64,000 bases of DNA from Tsukamurella ocularis (GTDB lineage Bacteria; Actinomycetota; Actinomycetes; Mycobacteriales; Mycobacteriaceae): the NCBI RefSeq assembly GCF_024807615.1, contig NZ_JANUCJ010000003.1, forward strand, positions 186,001 to 250,000, read 5' to 3'. This document shows, one piece after another, positions 38,178 to 46,880 of the stretch. Both the position numbers and the translations under genes were made by a program. How positions within the stretch are numbered: the stretch's first letter is position 1; each line of letters starts with the position of its first letter. Below the pieces are notes generated by a model. It did not search any database. It was not told the DNA's origin and was given only the letters and a program-made list of their open reading frames with translations.

Positions 38178-38384
38178 TTACTTGCCGTACTTCTTGTGCA
38201 CCGCCTGGCGGCTGACCGCGAGGTGTTCCGCGATGTCCTGCCAGGACCAGCCGAGGCTCCTGGCGTTGGACACCTGGACGGCCTCGAGTTGGTCGGCCAG
38301 CTTCCGCAGTGCGACGACGGCGCGGAGCCCCTCCGCGGGGTCCTCCGACGCCGCAGATCCGACGAGGGTGGGTGGTGAGCTCAC
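38178..38384 (-). CDS. Small helix-turn-helix regulator
   Basis: A 68-aa protein whose C-terminal half is an HTH (SWQDIAEHLAVSRQAVHKKY), with a helical N-terminal part (RAVVALRKLADQLEAVQVSN) likely for dimerisation. GTG 38384 has TAGATT (38392-38397) 7 nt upstream and TTGACA 17 bp before that, a consensus promoter for a leaderless mRNA. Two identical palindromes overlap this promoter, so it is probably autoregulated, together with the Clp-N gene downstream. Confidence 0.8.
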   Translation of the reverse strand: MSSPPTLVGSAASEDPAEGLRAVVALRKLADQLEAVQVSNARSLGWSWQDIAEHLAVSRQAVHKKYGK

Positions 38385-38387
38385 GCC

Positions 38388-38432
38388 TGTCAATCTACGT
38401 TGACACAGCTGGGTTGTCAACACACATTGACA
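38388..38432 (-). promoter_or_regulatory. Consensus promoter covered by twin operators TGTCAA-N6-TTGACA
   Basis: Palindromes at 38388-38405 and 38415-38432 share arms TGTCAA/TTGACA and 6-bp spacers, 27 bp apart. On the minus strand the -35 TTGACA (38415-38420) and -10 TAGATT (38392-38397) have a 17-bp spacer. One operator covers the -10, the other the -35. Confidence 0.7.
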
Positions 38433-38470
38433 GGATTGCCGGCATGCCGCCGCGCTAGGCTTGCCCTCGC

Positions 38471-38544
38471 GCCCCTATAGCCCAATTGGCAGAGGCAGCG
38501 GACTTAAAATCCGCCGAGTGTCGGTTCGAGTCCGACTGGGGGCA
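38471..38544 (+). tRNA. tRNA-Leu (anticodon UAA), short variable loop
   Basis: Cloverleaf: acceptor GCCCCTA/TGGGGGC, 3-bp D stem (38480-38482 with 38494-38496), anticodon stem GCGGA/TCCGC with loop CTTAAAA (anticodon TAA at 38505-38507), variable loop CGAGT (5 nt), T stem GTCGG/CCGAC with TTCGAGT loop, discriminator A. CCA is not encoded. Leu tRNAs normally have a long variable arm; this one does not. A -10-like TAGGCT lies at 38456-38461. Confidence 0.9.
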
Positions 38545-38622
38545 CAGCGCACCCTCCGATCGCTGCCGCACGACAACGGCCCCGCCGCCCTCACGGGACG
38601 ACGAGGCCGCGTCACAACCGGA

Positions 38623-38919
38623 TTACATTCCGGGCATCGGCAGGAATTCGAGGACGTCGATCGTGCCGACCTGAAGGTGCGGGTGGCCGACGAGGAGTCC
38701 GTCGAGCGCCTCTCGGGTCTCGGCCTGCAGCACCGAATAGCCGCCGACGGTGCCGTCGCCTCCCGTCACGGGCGAGCCGCCGTCAACGATCGCCTCCCCC
38801 GCCGTGCCGAACCACTCCATCCAGGCGGCCATTCCGGCCTGCTGCTCCTCGGGCGACGCCTGTGCCATCTGCTCCGCCGCCGACTGATCGGCGCGATAGA
38901 GGACGAGGTACTTCGTCAT
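38623..38919 (-). CDS. YCII-related (DGPF) domain protein
   Basis: A 98-aa protein of the YCII/DGPF family: MTKYLVLYRADQSAAEQM, a central WMEWFGTAGEAIVDGGSPV and C-terminal LVGHPHLQVGTIDVLEFLP with the conserved His. Members are small dimeric alpha/beta-barrel proteins of unclear function, often near ECF sigma factors; none is seen here. ATG 38919 with AGGA 6 nt upstream. The AT-rich upstream region (38980-39005) probably holds its promoter. Confidence 0.82.
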   Translation of the reverse strand: MTKYLVLYRADQSAAEQMAQASPEEQQAGMAAWMEWFGTAGEAIVDGGSPVTGGDGTVGGYSVLQAETREALDGLLVGHPHLQVGTIDVLEFLPMPGM

Positions 38920-39039
38920 GATTTCCTGCTTCCATTGCCGGCTCCGTGTTGAACCGTTCGTATCGTCGGCAGGCACAACAATATTTGCAACCGTACATGT
39001 AAGAACTCGAACGTCCGGGGAGGTATCGGACCCTTCCCG

Positions 39040-39606
39040 TCAGCGCAGCACGCGGTAGTGCACGAAATCGACACCGCAGGCGAAGGATCGGCCGCCCACC
39101 CGCTCCAGCGTCGTGGTGGCTCCCCGCTGCGGGAAATACGGGATGCCGCCACCGACGAGCACGGGATAGACGCGCACCCGGTACTCGTCGATGAGTCCCA
39201 GTCGCGCTGCCTCGGCCGCGAGTCCCGCGCCGCCGACGCCGATGTTCCCCACGCCGGGTTCGGCGCGCAGCCGCGCGACCTCCTCGGACAGGTCACCCTC
39301 GGCGAGTCGGGTGTTGGCACCCTGCACCTCGGTGAGCGTGGTGGAGAAGACCACCTTGGGCAGGTCCTTCCACAGCGCTGCGAAGACGCGCTCGTCGGGG
39401 TCCAGAGGCTGGGTCTCCTCCGCGGTGTCCCAATAGAGCATCGTCTCGTAGAGCTTCCGCCCCATCAGGTGTACGTCCAGCCCGCGCACCTCGTCGGTGG
39501 CGAACCGGAACACCTCCTCGTCGGGCTGCGACCAGTCGAAGGCCCCGTCGGGCCCCACGATGTACCCGTCGGCCGACGTGCTCAGCGAGTAGGTGACGGC
39601 CCGCAT
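39040..39606 (-). CDS. Dihydrofolate reductase / RibD C-terminal family protein (1)
   Basis: A 188-aa protein with the RibD-C/DHFR fold: YSLSTSADGYIVGPDGAFDW at the start, LMGRKLYETMLYW, VVFSTTLTEV and a C-terminal PVLVGGGIPYFP. Probably an NADPH-dependent reductase; the substrate is unknown. ATG 39606 shares a base with the stop of the preceding paralogue (TGATG), so the two are coupled. Confidence 0.85.
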   Translation of the reverse strand: MRAVTYSLSTSADGYIVGPDGAFDWSQPDEEVFRFATDEVRGLDVHLMGRKLYETMLYWDTAEETQPLDPDERVFAALWKDLPKVVFSTTLTEVQGANTRLAEGDLSEEVARLRAEPGVGNIGVGGAGLAAEAARLGLIDEYRVRVYPVLVGGGIPYFPQRGATTTLERVGGRSFACGVDFVHYRVLR

Positions 39607-40181
39607 CAGCGGATCACGTCGTAGATCACCTTGAGCACGCCGTTCGGATACGCCTGCGATTCCCGCATCCGCAACGCAGTGGCGTCGCGGTCCTCGCGAC
39701 CGAAGATGCTCTTGCCCGCGCCGAGCAGGTACGGGAAGACCAGCAGGTTGTACCGGTCGATGAGGCCGGCGTCGGCGAGGTTGCGCGCGAGTTCGGGACT
39801 GCCGTGGATGAAGATCGCGCCGCCGTCGGCCCGCTTGAGCGCGGCGACGTCCTCCGCCGACCGCAGGATCGTGGTGCCGCCCCAGCCGTCGACGAGGTCG
39901 CCCTCGCCGATCGTGGTGGAGGCGACGTACTTCGGCAGATCGCGGTAGGCGGCGTGGTCCTCGGACTGCGGCCACACCGATCCGAAGGCCTCGTAGCTGC
40001 GACGCCCGAAGAGCAGCGCCGATGTCTCCCCCAATTCCTCACCCTTGAGCGAGAAGACCTCGGGGAGGAACTCGTGCCGCGCGACCCAGCCGCCGCTCCG
40101 ATGGCCTTCGACGGTCCCGCCGGGCGAGTCCGCCACCCCGTCGAGCGAGATGAATCCCGTGTACACCAGTTCGCGCGTCAT
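39606..40181 (-). CDS. Dihydrofolate reductase / RibD C-terminal family protein (2)
   Basis: A 191-aa paralogue of the next gene: GFISLDGVADSPGGTVEG, LLFGRRSYEAFGSVWP, IFIHGSPELARNLADAGLID and PYLLGAGKSIFG. Also likely an NAD(P)H-dependent reductase of unknown substrate. ATG 40181 has TAGGGT (40189-40194) 7 nt upstream (leaderless); a longer frame to 40286 overlaps the riboswitch region and is not used. First gene of the pair. Confidence 0.85.
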   Translation of the reverse strand: MTRELVYTGFISLDGVADSPGGTVEGHRSGGWVARHEFLPEVFSLKGEELGETSALLFGRRSYEAFGSVWPQSEDHAAYRDLPKYVASTTIGEGDLVDGWGGTTILRSAEDVAALKRADGGAIFIHGSPELARNLADAGLIDRYNLLVFPYLLGAGKSIFGREDRDATALRMRESQAYPNGVLKVIYDVIR

Positions 40182-40271
40182 GCCGCTCACCCTAGTGCGC
40201 GGGTCAGATTCGTCACCGGCACTTGACCATCGAACGCTGTCGAGTAGCCTTGGTGGCGTCGCAAAGGACAT

Positions 40272-40334
40272 CCGGACGAGGCGCACCGTACCCGGCGAGC
40301 GAAAAGACGGTGCGAACCCGAGGAGGTTCGCATC
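40272..40334 (+). promoter_or_regulatory. Guanidine-III riboswitch with ribosome-site-sequestering platform
   Basis: The 42-nt aptamer 40272-40313 matches the ykkC-III (guanidine-III) consensus as I know it: CCGGACGAGG opening, P1 CGCACCGT (40282-40289) with ACGGTGCG (40307-40314), and CCGG (40272-40275) with CCGG (40292-40295). Downstream, TGCGAACC (40311-40318) can pair with GGTTCGCA (40325-40332), hiding the AGGAGG at 40321-40326. The two folds share TGCG 40311-40314, so they exclude each other: guanidine binding should free the ribosome site. Confidence 0.88.
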
Positions 40335-40649
40335 ATGGCATGGATCGTTCTGGTCATTTCCGGTGTTCTCGAGGCAATCTGGGCCACCGCGCTCGGCAAG
40401 TCAGAGGGCTTCTCCAAACTCACCCCGTCGATCGTCTTCGGTATCGCGCTCGTCGCCAGCATGGCCGGCCTCGCCTATGCCATGCGCGACCTGCCCACCG
40501 GCACCGCCTACGCGGTCTGGGTAGGCATCGGCGCCACACTCACCGTGGTCTACGCGATGACCACTGGCGAGGAGACTGCGTCTCTCGTGAAGGTCGTTTG
40601 CATCATCGCGATCGTCGGCGGTGTCGTCGGGCTCAAGCTGGCCCACTAG
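40335..40649 (+). CDS. gdx: Guanidinium exporter, SMR family (Gdx)
   Basis: A 104-aa four-helix small multidrug resistance protein (SugE/Gdx clade). The membrane Glu of helix 1 is in VLEAIWATALGKSEGF, and the closing IAIVGGVVGLKLAH is typical. Gdx proteins export guanidinium by proton antiport as dual-topology dimers. The guanidine-III riboswitch immediately upstream independently supports this function over quaternary-ammonium export. ATG 40335 has AGGAGG 8 nt upstream. Confidence 0.93.
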   Translation: MAWIVLVISGVLEAIWATALGKSEGFSKLTPSIVFGIALVASMAGLAYAMRDLPTGTAYAVWVGIGATLTVVYAMTTGEETASLVKVVCIIAIVGGVVGLKLAH

Positions 40650-40695
40650 ATTGCAGCGTGGGCCGTCGGGCCGCATGCCCCGCCCGCCTCGAACA

Positions 40696-40977
40696 TCAGG
40701 CGGCGCGGGCCACCAGCCGGCCGGCCGGGTCGAGCACGGTGTCGACGGTGCCGTGGCGCGCCTCGGCGCGCTCGACGGCCGTCGCCCACTGCTCCGGATC
40801 GGCGAGATCCGCCACGAGCGCGTAGACGTCACCCGAGAGCACCGAGACCACGTCGCGGAAGTTGGTGCCCACCGCGGTCACCCGGTTCCCCGCCGCGGAG
40901 AGCTCAGCGACCAGTCGTGCCGTCGGTTCGGTGCCGTCCAGCACCACGATCACGCATTCGGTTGCCTTCGTCATCAT
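40696..40977 (-). CDS. Short Rossmann/SDR-like fragment
   Basis: A 93-aa protein resembling the N-terminal third of a short-chain dehydrogenase: VIVVLDGTEPTARLVAELSA where TGxxxGIG would be, ALVADLADPEQWATAVERAE and HGTVDTVLDPAGR (like HGxVDVLVNNAG). The glycine motif and the catalytic half are absent. It may be a decayed SDR or a small regulator. The ATG at 40977 has AGGA 6 nt upstream; the frame is open to 41028. Confidence 0.6.
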   Translation of the reverse strand: MMTKATECVIVVLDGTEPTARLVAELSAAGNRVTAVGTNFRDVVSVLSGDVYALVADLADPEQWATAVERAEARHGTVDTVLDPAGRLVARAA

Positions 40978-41064
40978 CGACTTCCTTTCGCCGTCTGGAG
41001 AAGACGTTAGGCTGCCAAACTGCTTCATGCACTGCCGAAAGGCTGTGAATTCGTCAACAATGCG

Positions 41065-42018
41065 TTAATTCCCGGGTTCGGCGAGCCCCATGGCGACGCC
41101 GTCGAGGATGTCGTGCTCGGACACGGTGAGCTCGGTCACGCCGACGGCGGCCAACCGCTCGGCCAGCCGCATCGCGACCAGTGCGCCGCCACCGATCACG
41201 TCCGCGCGACCGGGGTGCATCGGGCCCAGCGCCAGGCGTTCCGCCGAGGTCATCCCGACCAGCCGGCGGCACAGCACGACGAGATCGCCGAGCGGCACCC
41301 GCGAGCCGTGGATCAGTGCAGGGTCGTAGTCGGTGAGGCCGTGTGCCAGCGCGGCCAGCGTCGTGAAGGTCCCGGCCACGCCGATCCACGTACGGACGCC
41401 GCCCAGCGGCACGACGGCGGTCGCCTCATCGAGGGCGACGTCGATGTGGAAGGTGGCCTCCGCCACCTCGGCCGGGCTCGGCGGGTCGGATGGCAGGGCA
41501 CGCTCGGTGATCCTCACGCATCCGATGTCGGCCGAATAGGCGTGCGCGACGGTGCCTCCGGAGCCGACGACGAGCTCTGTCGAGCCGCCCCCGAGGTCGA
41601 CCACAAGGGCAGGGTCGTCGGCCGACAGCCCGGCGGTGGCGCCGAGGTAGGAGAGCTCGGCCTCTTCGGTGCCGGCGATCACCTCGGCGCGCGCACCGGG
41701 CGCGATCCGGCCCAGCGCGGCGGCAGTGAGGTCGAGGAAGGCGTCGCGGTTGGAGACGTCGCGCGCGGCGGAGGTGGCGACCATGCGCACCCGGGTCGCG
41801 CCCAGTTCCAGTGCCGTGGCGATGTAGTCGTCGAGCGCCACCCGGACGCGCTCGAGCGCCTCGGCGGCGAACTCGCCCGTGGCGTCCACGCCCTGGCCGA
41901 GCCGGACGATCCGCATGTCGCGGTGGAGCTCCACGAGTCCCTCATCCGAGGCTCGCGCGACGTACAGGCGGATGCTGTTGGTACCGCAGTCGATCGCCGC
42001 GACGATCAGGGGATTCAC
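41065..42018 (-). CDS. ppx2: Ppx/GppA exopolyphosphatase family protein
   Basis: A 317-aa ASKHA-fold phosphatase. The first phosphate loop is AAIDCGTNSIRLYV, the second is LVVDLGGGSTELVVG, and VATSAARDVSNRDAFL is typical. Members hydrolyse polyphosphate and/or pppGpp. Length and position (end of the eno cluster) match Rv1026. The GTG at 42018 overlaps the DUF501 stop by 4 bp. Confidence 0.92.
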   Translation of the reverse strand: MNPLIVAAIDCGTNSIRLYVARASDEGLVELHRDMRIVRLGQGVDATGEFAAEALERVRVALDDYIATALELGATRVRMVATSAARDVSNRDAFLDLTAAALGRIAPGARAEVIAGTEEAELSYLGATAGLSADDPALVVDLGGGSTELVVGSGGTVAHAYSADIGCVRITERALPSDPPSPAEVAEATFHIDVALDEATAVVPLGGVRTWIGVAGTFTTLAALAHGLTDYDPALIHGSRVPLGDLVVLCRRLVGMTSAERLALGPMHPGRADVIGGGALVAMRLAERLAAVGVTELTVSEHDILDGVAMGLAEPGN

Positions 42019-42539
42019 TCACCACCCCAGGGGAACCGGGGCTCCGGCCAGTCGGCCGGGATCGCGCTCCCCCGCAGGCCCGCTGCCGCCGCGAGCGCGA
42101 CGGCCTCGTCGCCCAGCCGGACGACCCCGGGGCCCTCGGCGAGCGCGTAGGCGATGAGCACGTGCAGGCACTTCACCCGGTCCGGCATGCCGCCGCCGGT
42201 GAAGTCGGTGCCCAGATCCTCCAGGGCGTTGCGGGATTCGAGGTAGTGCCGGTGCGCCGCGCGGTAGTTCTCGGCGATGGCCTCGTCGGAGGCGAGCAGC
42301 GCCTCCATCTCGCGCATGACGCCCGCGCTCTCCTGCCGGCTGGCCTCGGCGGTGAGCCGCGGGTCCGTGAGGTAGTAGAGCGTCGGGAAGGGCGTACCGT
42401 CGGGCAGCCGCGGTGCGGTCTTGACCACCGCGGGCTCGCCGTCCGGGGTGCGGTAAGCGATGGCGAGCACGCCGCGGGGCTCCCGGCCCAACTGCGCGGC
42501 GACCCGGTCCAGATCCTCCTGAGCTACTGCGTCACTCAT
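42015..42539 (-). CDS. DUF501 family protein
   Basis: A 174-aa cytosolic protein of DUF501, conserved in Actinobacteria between a divisome FtsB-like gene and ppx (Rv1025). Recognisable parts: LGREPRGVLAIAYR, FPTLYYLTDPRLTAEASR, DFTGGGMPDRVKCLHVLIAY. No catalytic motif can be assigned. Start ATG 42539 overlaps the preceding stop by 1 base (TGATG); end overlaps ppx. Confidence 0.88.
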   Translation of the reverse strand: MSDAVAQEDLDRVAAQLGREPRGVLAIAYRTPDGEPAVVKTAPRLPDGTPFPTLYYLTDPRLTAEASRQESAGVMREMEALLASDEAIAENYRAAHRHYLESRNALEDLGTDFTGGGMPDRVKCLHVLIAYALAEGPGVVRLGDEAVALAAAAGLRGSAIPADWPEPRFPWGGE

Positions 42540-42958
42540 CAGTGCGGCACCGCGATCGTGCGCCAGACATTGGTGTACCAGGGGTTCTGTTTCGCCTGCT
42601 CGGCCTCCACCTGCTCGGGGGTCGGCTTGGGCGCGCCGGGCACCTGCACGCGGTAGGGCGTCTCGCCGGGCATCACGTACTGCAGCCGGATCCGAGCCTG
42701 CGCCTTGACGTACTCCGGATCGTCCTGCAGGCGCTTCTGCTCCTCGAGCCGCGCGATGTCGGCGATCAGCTGAGCGTGCTCGGCCGCCACCTTCTCCTCG
42801 CGCGCCTGCTCGGACATGTACGTCCGGACGGGCACCGCGAGGGTGAGGGCGAGGACGCACAGCACGAGGAACAGCACGACGGTCCGCCCCGCGCTCCGTC
42901 CGTCCGCACGGGCATCGCCGCCCGACGGGCTGCGCACGAGGCGGGACCTGCTGCTCAC
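42539..42958 (-). CDS. FtsB/DivIC-like septum formation initiator
   Basis: A 139-aa bitopic protein: cytosolic basic N-terminus, one helix (TVVLFLVLCVLALTLAVPVR), then a periplasmic coiled coil (AAEHAQLIADIARLEEQKRL) and the family's DDPEYVKAQARIRLQYVMPG. It likely bridges FtsL/FtsQ in the divisome. GTG 42958 with AGGAG about 10 nt upstream. Second gene of the eno operon, as in Rv1024. Confidence 0.88.
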   Translation of the reverse strand: MSSRSRLVRSPSGGDARADGRSAGRTVVLFLVLCVLALTLAVPVRTYMSEQAREEKVAAEHAQLIADIARLEEQKRLQDDPEYVKAQARIRLQYVMPGETPYRVQVPGAPKPTPEQVEAEQAKQNPWYTNVWRTIAVPH

Positions 42959-42997
42959 TTCGGCTGTGCTCCTTCGACTCTCGGTGTGCTACGGCGA

Positions 42998-44290
<1,293 letters not shown>

Positions 44291-44432
44291 TTATGCACTG
44301 GCCGAGCTCGGGGGCAACTCAGCAGCCAGCCTAGTGCCCGGCACCCGCGACACGAAGCCCGGCGCGCACGAAGTCCCGATCACACTGATCGGATCCGCTC
44401 ATACCGGGAGCCGTCGGCGCTACCCTGCGGTC

Positions 44433-45407
44433 ATGTCCGTCCCGGTGCTCGACCTCGCCCTCCTCGACACCGACCCCGCGCAGTTCGACGGTGCCGTCCG
44501 CGCCGCCGCGCACGACGTCGGCTTCTTCTATCTGACGGGCCACGGCCTGCCGCCGGAGCGCATCGCCGAGGTGCTCGCCGTCGCCCGCGCCTTCTTCGCG
44601 CTGCCGCAGGCCGAGAAGGACGCGATCGCTATGACGAACTCGCCCCACTTCCGCGGGTACACCCGCCTGGGCGGCGAGTTCACCCGCGGCGCGGTCGACT
44701 GGCGGGAGCAGATCGACCTGGGCCGGGAGGATCCGGCACCGTCGGGCCCGGGGCCGGACTACCTGAACCTGCTCGGCCCGAACCAGTGGCCGGCGTCCCT
44801 GCCGGAACTGCGCGCGGTGATCGAGGGGTGGGACGCGGACCTGTCGCGGATCTCGCTCGCGCTGCTGCGGGCATGGGCGCGGTCGCTCGGCGCGGATCCG
44901 CACGTCTTCGACGAGGCCTTCGCCGACCAGCCCGCGACGCTGATCAAGATCGTCCGGTACCCCGCGGGGACGGCCTCCGAGCAGGGAGTGGGCGCCCACA
45001 AGGATTCGGGTGTGTTTACCCTGCTGTTGGCGGACCCGGCATCGCAGGGCCTGCAGGTGCTGCCGCCCGGCGCGACCGAATGGGTGGACGTGCCGCCGCT
45101 GCCCGGCGCCTTCATCGTCAACCTCGGCGAGATGCTGGAGGTGGGCACCGACGGCTACCTGCACGCCACCGAGCACCGGGTGCTGAACCGGAGCACCGGC
45201 GCCGACCGGATCTCGGTGCCCTACTTCTTCAACCCCTCCGTCACGGCGCGGATGCCGCATCTGCCACTCCCTGCGAACCTGCGGACGGGCGTCACCGTCG
45301 ACCCGGACAACCCGATCTTCGACACCTACGGCGCGAACGCCTGGAAGAGCCGCCTGCGGGCGCACCCGGACGTGGCCGCGCGGCACTACCCGCAAACCGC
45401 TTCGTAA
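44433..45407 (+). CDS. 2-oxoglutarate/Fe(II)-dependent dioxygenase (IPNS-like family)
   Basis: A 324-aa member of the isopenicillin-N-synthase-like family. The N-terminal DIOX_N part has AAHDVGFFYLTGHGLPPERI. The iron ligands are His and Asp in GVGAHKDSGVFTLLL and His in LHATEHRVLNR, and the 2OG-binding R-x-S is DRISVPYFFNP. Substrate unknown. ATG 44433 follows TACCCT (44421-44426) by 6 nt (leaderless); divergent from eno. Two nonamers, at 44486 and 44736. Confidence 0.9.
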   Translation: MSVPVLDLALLDTDPAQFDGAVRAAAHDVGFFYLTGHGLPPERIAEVLAVARAFFALPQAEKDAIAMTNSPHFRGYTRLGGEFTRGAVDWREQIDLGREDPAPSGPGPDYLNLLGPNQWPASLPELRAVIEGWDADLSRISLALLRAWARSLGADPHVFDEAFADQPATLIKIVRYPAGTASEQGVGAHKDSGVFTLLLADPASQGLQVLPPGATEWVDVPPLPGAFIVNLGEMLEVGTDGYLHATEHRVLNRSTGADRISVPYFFNPSVTARMPHLPLPANLRTGVTVDPDNPIFDTYGANAWKSRLRAHPDVAARHYPQTAS

Positions 45408-45435
45408 CCCGACCTGCGTCCCTATCGTGGGGACC

Positions 45436-45831
45436 ATGACCGGCGCAGCCCCGCTCGTCCTCGTCTACAGCTCCAACGCGCGGCACCGCGCGGAGATCAC
45501 CGCCGCCCTGGGCACGCGCCCGGCCCCGGACAGACCTCCGATATCGATCCTCGAGTCCGCGACCGCGCCGGCCGTCATCGCCCTGCTCGACGAGGGCGGG
45601 GTCGCCCTGGTCGTGCTCGACGGTGAATCGTCCCCTGCCGGCGGACTGGGCCTGGCCCGGCAGGTGCGCGACGAGATCGATCCTTGCCCGCCCCTGCTGG
45701 TCATCACAGCCCGCCGCGCCGACGGCTGGTTGGCACGGTGGTCCCAGGCGGACGACTGGGTGAGCCATCCGCTGGACCCGTTCGAGCTGGCGGGCGCCGC
45801 CGGACGGCTGCTCGCTACCGCAACGCTCTGA
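45436..45831 (+). CDS. Degenerate response-regulator receiver protein upstream of nuo
   Basis: A 131-aa single receiver-like domain. The phospho-acceptor Asp is kept (ALVVLDGESSPAGG), as is the Thr strand (LLVITARR). The acidic pair at the N-terminus is replaced (LVYSSNARH), and the conserved Lys is His in VSHPLDPFEL, so normal phosphorylation is doubtful. No output domain. Rv3143, just upstream of the M. tuberculosis nuo operon, has the same traits as I recall it. ATG 45436 follows TATCGT (45423-45428) by 7 nt. Confidence 0.75.
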   Translation: MTGAAPLVLVYSSNARHRAEITAALGTRPAPDRPPISILESATAPAVIALLDEGGVALVVLDGESSPAGGLGLARQVRDEIDPCPPLLVITARRADGWLARWSQADDWVSHPLDPFELAGAAGRLLATATL

Positions 45832-45885
45832 TAAACAGACACGCTCGCCCCAAAAGCCCACCCCGATCAAGCGTTGGACATATAG

Positions 45886-45903
45886 TTGTGATGTAGCTCA
45901 CAA
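45886..45903. promoter_or_regulatory. CRP-type site upstream of nuoA
   Basis: TTGTGATGTAGCTCACAA is a perfect palindrome except for its centre and contains the canonical TGTGA-N6-TCACA (45887-45902). It lies 70 bp upstream of the nuoA start, suitable for activation or repression by a CRP/Rv3676-like protein. Confidence 0.7.
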
Positions 45904-45972
45904 CTCCACTCAGGGGAGCCTAACCGGTTCTGCTGAATGGGATTTCGCATACACCGCGAAGGGAGCATCGCC

Positions 45973-46335
45973 GTGAACCTGTACGTGCCCATCCTGGTAC
46001 TCGGGGCGATCGCGGCCGCCTTCGCCGTGTTCTCCGTGGGTGTCGCCCGGTTCGTCGGACCGCGCCGGATCAATCGCGCGAAGCTCGAAGCCTACGAGTG
46101 CGGCATCGACCCCTCGCCCACGCCCGCCTCGGGCGGCGGCCGGTTCCCGGTGAAGTTCTACCTGACGGCCATGTTGTTCATCATCTTCGACATCGAGATC
46201 GTCTTCCTCTATCCGTGGGCGGTGCACTTCGACGTGCTGGGCACGTACGGCCTGCTCGCGATGGCGCTGTTCCTGGTGAACGTCACGGTCGCCTACGTCT
46301 ACGAGTGGCGTCGAGGGGGACTCCGTTGGGATTAG
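45973..46335 (+). CDS. nuoA: NADH-quinone oxidoreductase subunit A
   Basis: A 120-aa membrane subunit of Complex I with three helices. YECGIDPSP holds the conserved loop Cys, and [20 protein letters not shown] is diagnostic. I start at GTG 45973 (AAGGGAG at 7 nt), giving [17 protein letters not shown] as in mycobacteria; an ATG at 45937 lacks a ribosome site. First gene of the 14-gene nuo operon, downstream of the CRP-type site. Confidence 0.95.
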   Translation: MNLYVPILVLGAIAAAFAVFSVGVARFVGPRRINRAKLEAYECGIDPSPTPASGGGRFPVKFYLTAMLFIIFDIEIVFLYPWAVHFDVLGTYGLLAMALFLVNVTVAYVYEWRRGGLRWD

Positions 46336-46880
46336 AAGACAAGGTGCCCGGCGGGTTCCTGCTGACGACGCTCGAGGGGGTGGCGGGCTACGCGCGGAAG
46401 GGATCACTGTGGCCGGCCACGTTCGGCCTGGCCTGCTGCGCCATCGAGATGATGGCCACCACCGGTCCCCGCTTCGACATCGCCCGGTTCGGCATGGAGG
46501 CCTTCCGCGCCTCGCCCCGGCAGGCCGACCTGATGATCGTCGCGGGCCGGGTCAGCCAGAAGATGGCGCCAGTGTTGCGGCAGGTGTACGACCAGATGGC
46601 GGAGCCGAAATGGGTCCTCGCCATGGGTGTCTGCGCCAGCTCGGGCGGGATGTTCAACAACTACGCTGTGGTGCAGGGCGTCGATCACGTGGTGCCCGTG
46701 GACATCTACCTCCCCGGCTGCCCGCCGCGCCCCGAGATGCTGCTCAACGCCCTGCTGGCCCTGCACGAGAAGGTCGCGGAGACGCCGATGGGTGTGAATC
46801 GCGAGGCCGCGCGCCGCGCCGCGGAGGAGGCCGCTCTCGCCGCGCGTCCCACCATCGAGTTCAAGGGCCTGCTGCGATGA
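46326..46880 (+). CDS. nuoB: NADH-quinone oxidoreductase subunit B
   Basis: A 184-aa peripheral-arm subunit that holds cluster N2. The cysteines are in [22 protein letters not shown] and [10 protein letters not shown]. The start is a rare TTG at 46326 ([10 protein letters not shown], matching mycobacterial NuoB), overlapping nuoA by 10 bp, with GAGGGGG about 6 nt upstream. No ATG or GTG gives the full conserved N-terminus. Confidence 0.95.
   Translation: MGLEDKVPGGFLLTTLEGVAGYARKGSLWPATFGLACCAIEMMATTGPRFDIARFGMEAFRASPRQADLMIVAGRVSQKMAPVLRQVYDQMAEPKWVLAMGVCASSGGMFNNYAVVQGVDHVVPVDIYLPGCPPRPEMLLNALLALHEKVAETPMGVNREAARRAAEEAALAARPTIEFKGLLR

Noticed and set aside
40223-40334. Open frame across the riboswitch on the plus strand
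   Set aside because: It has no ribosome site or domain, and the sequence is explained by the guanidine-III aptamer.
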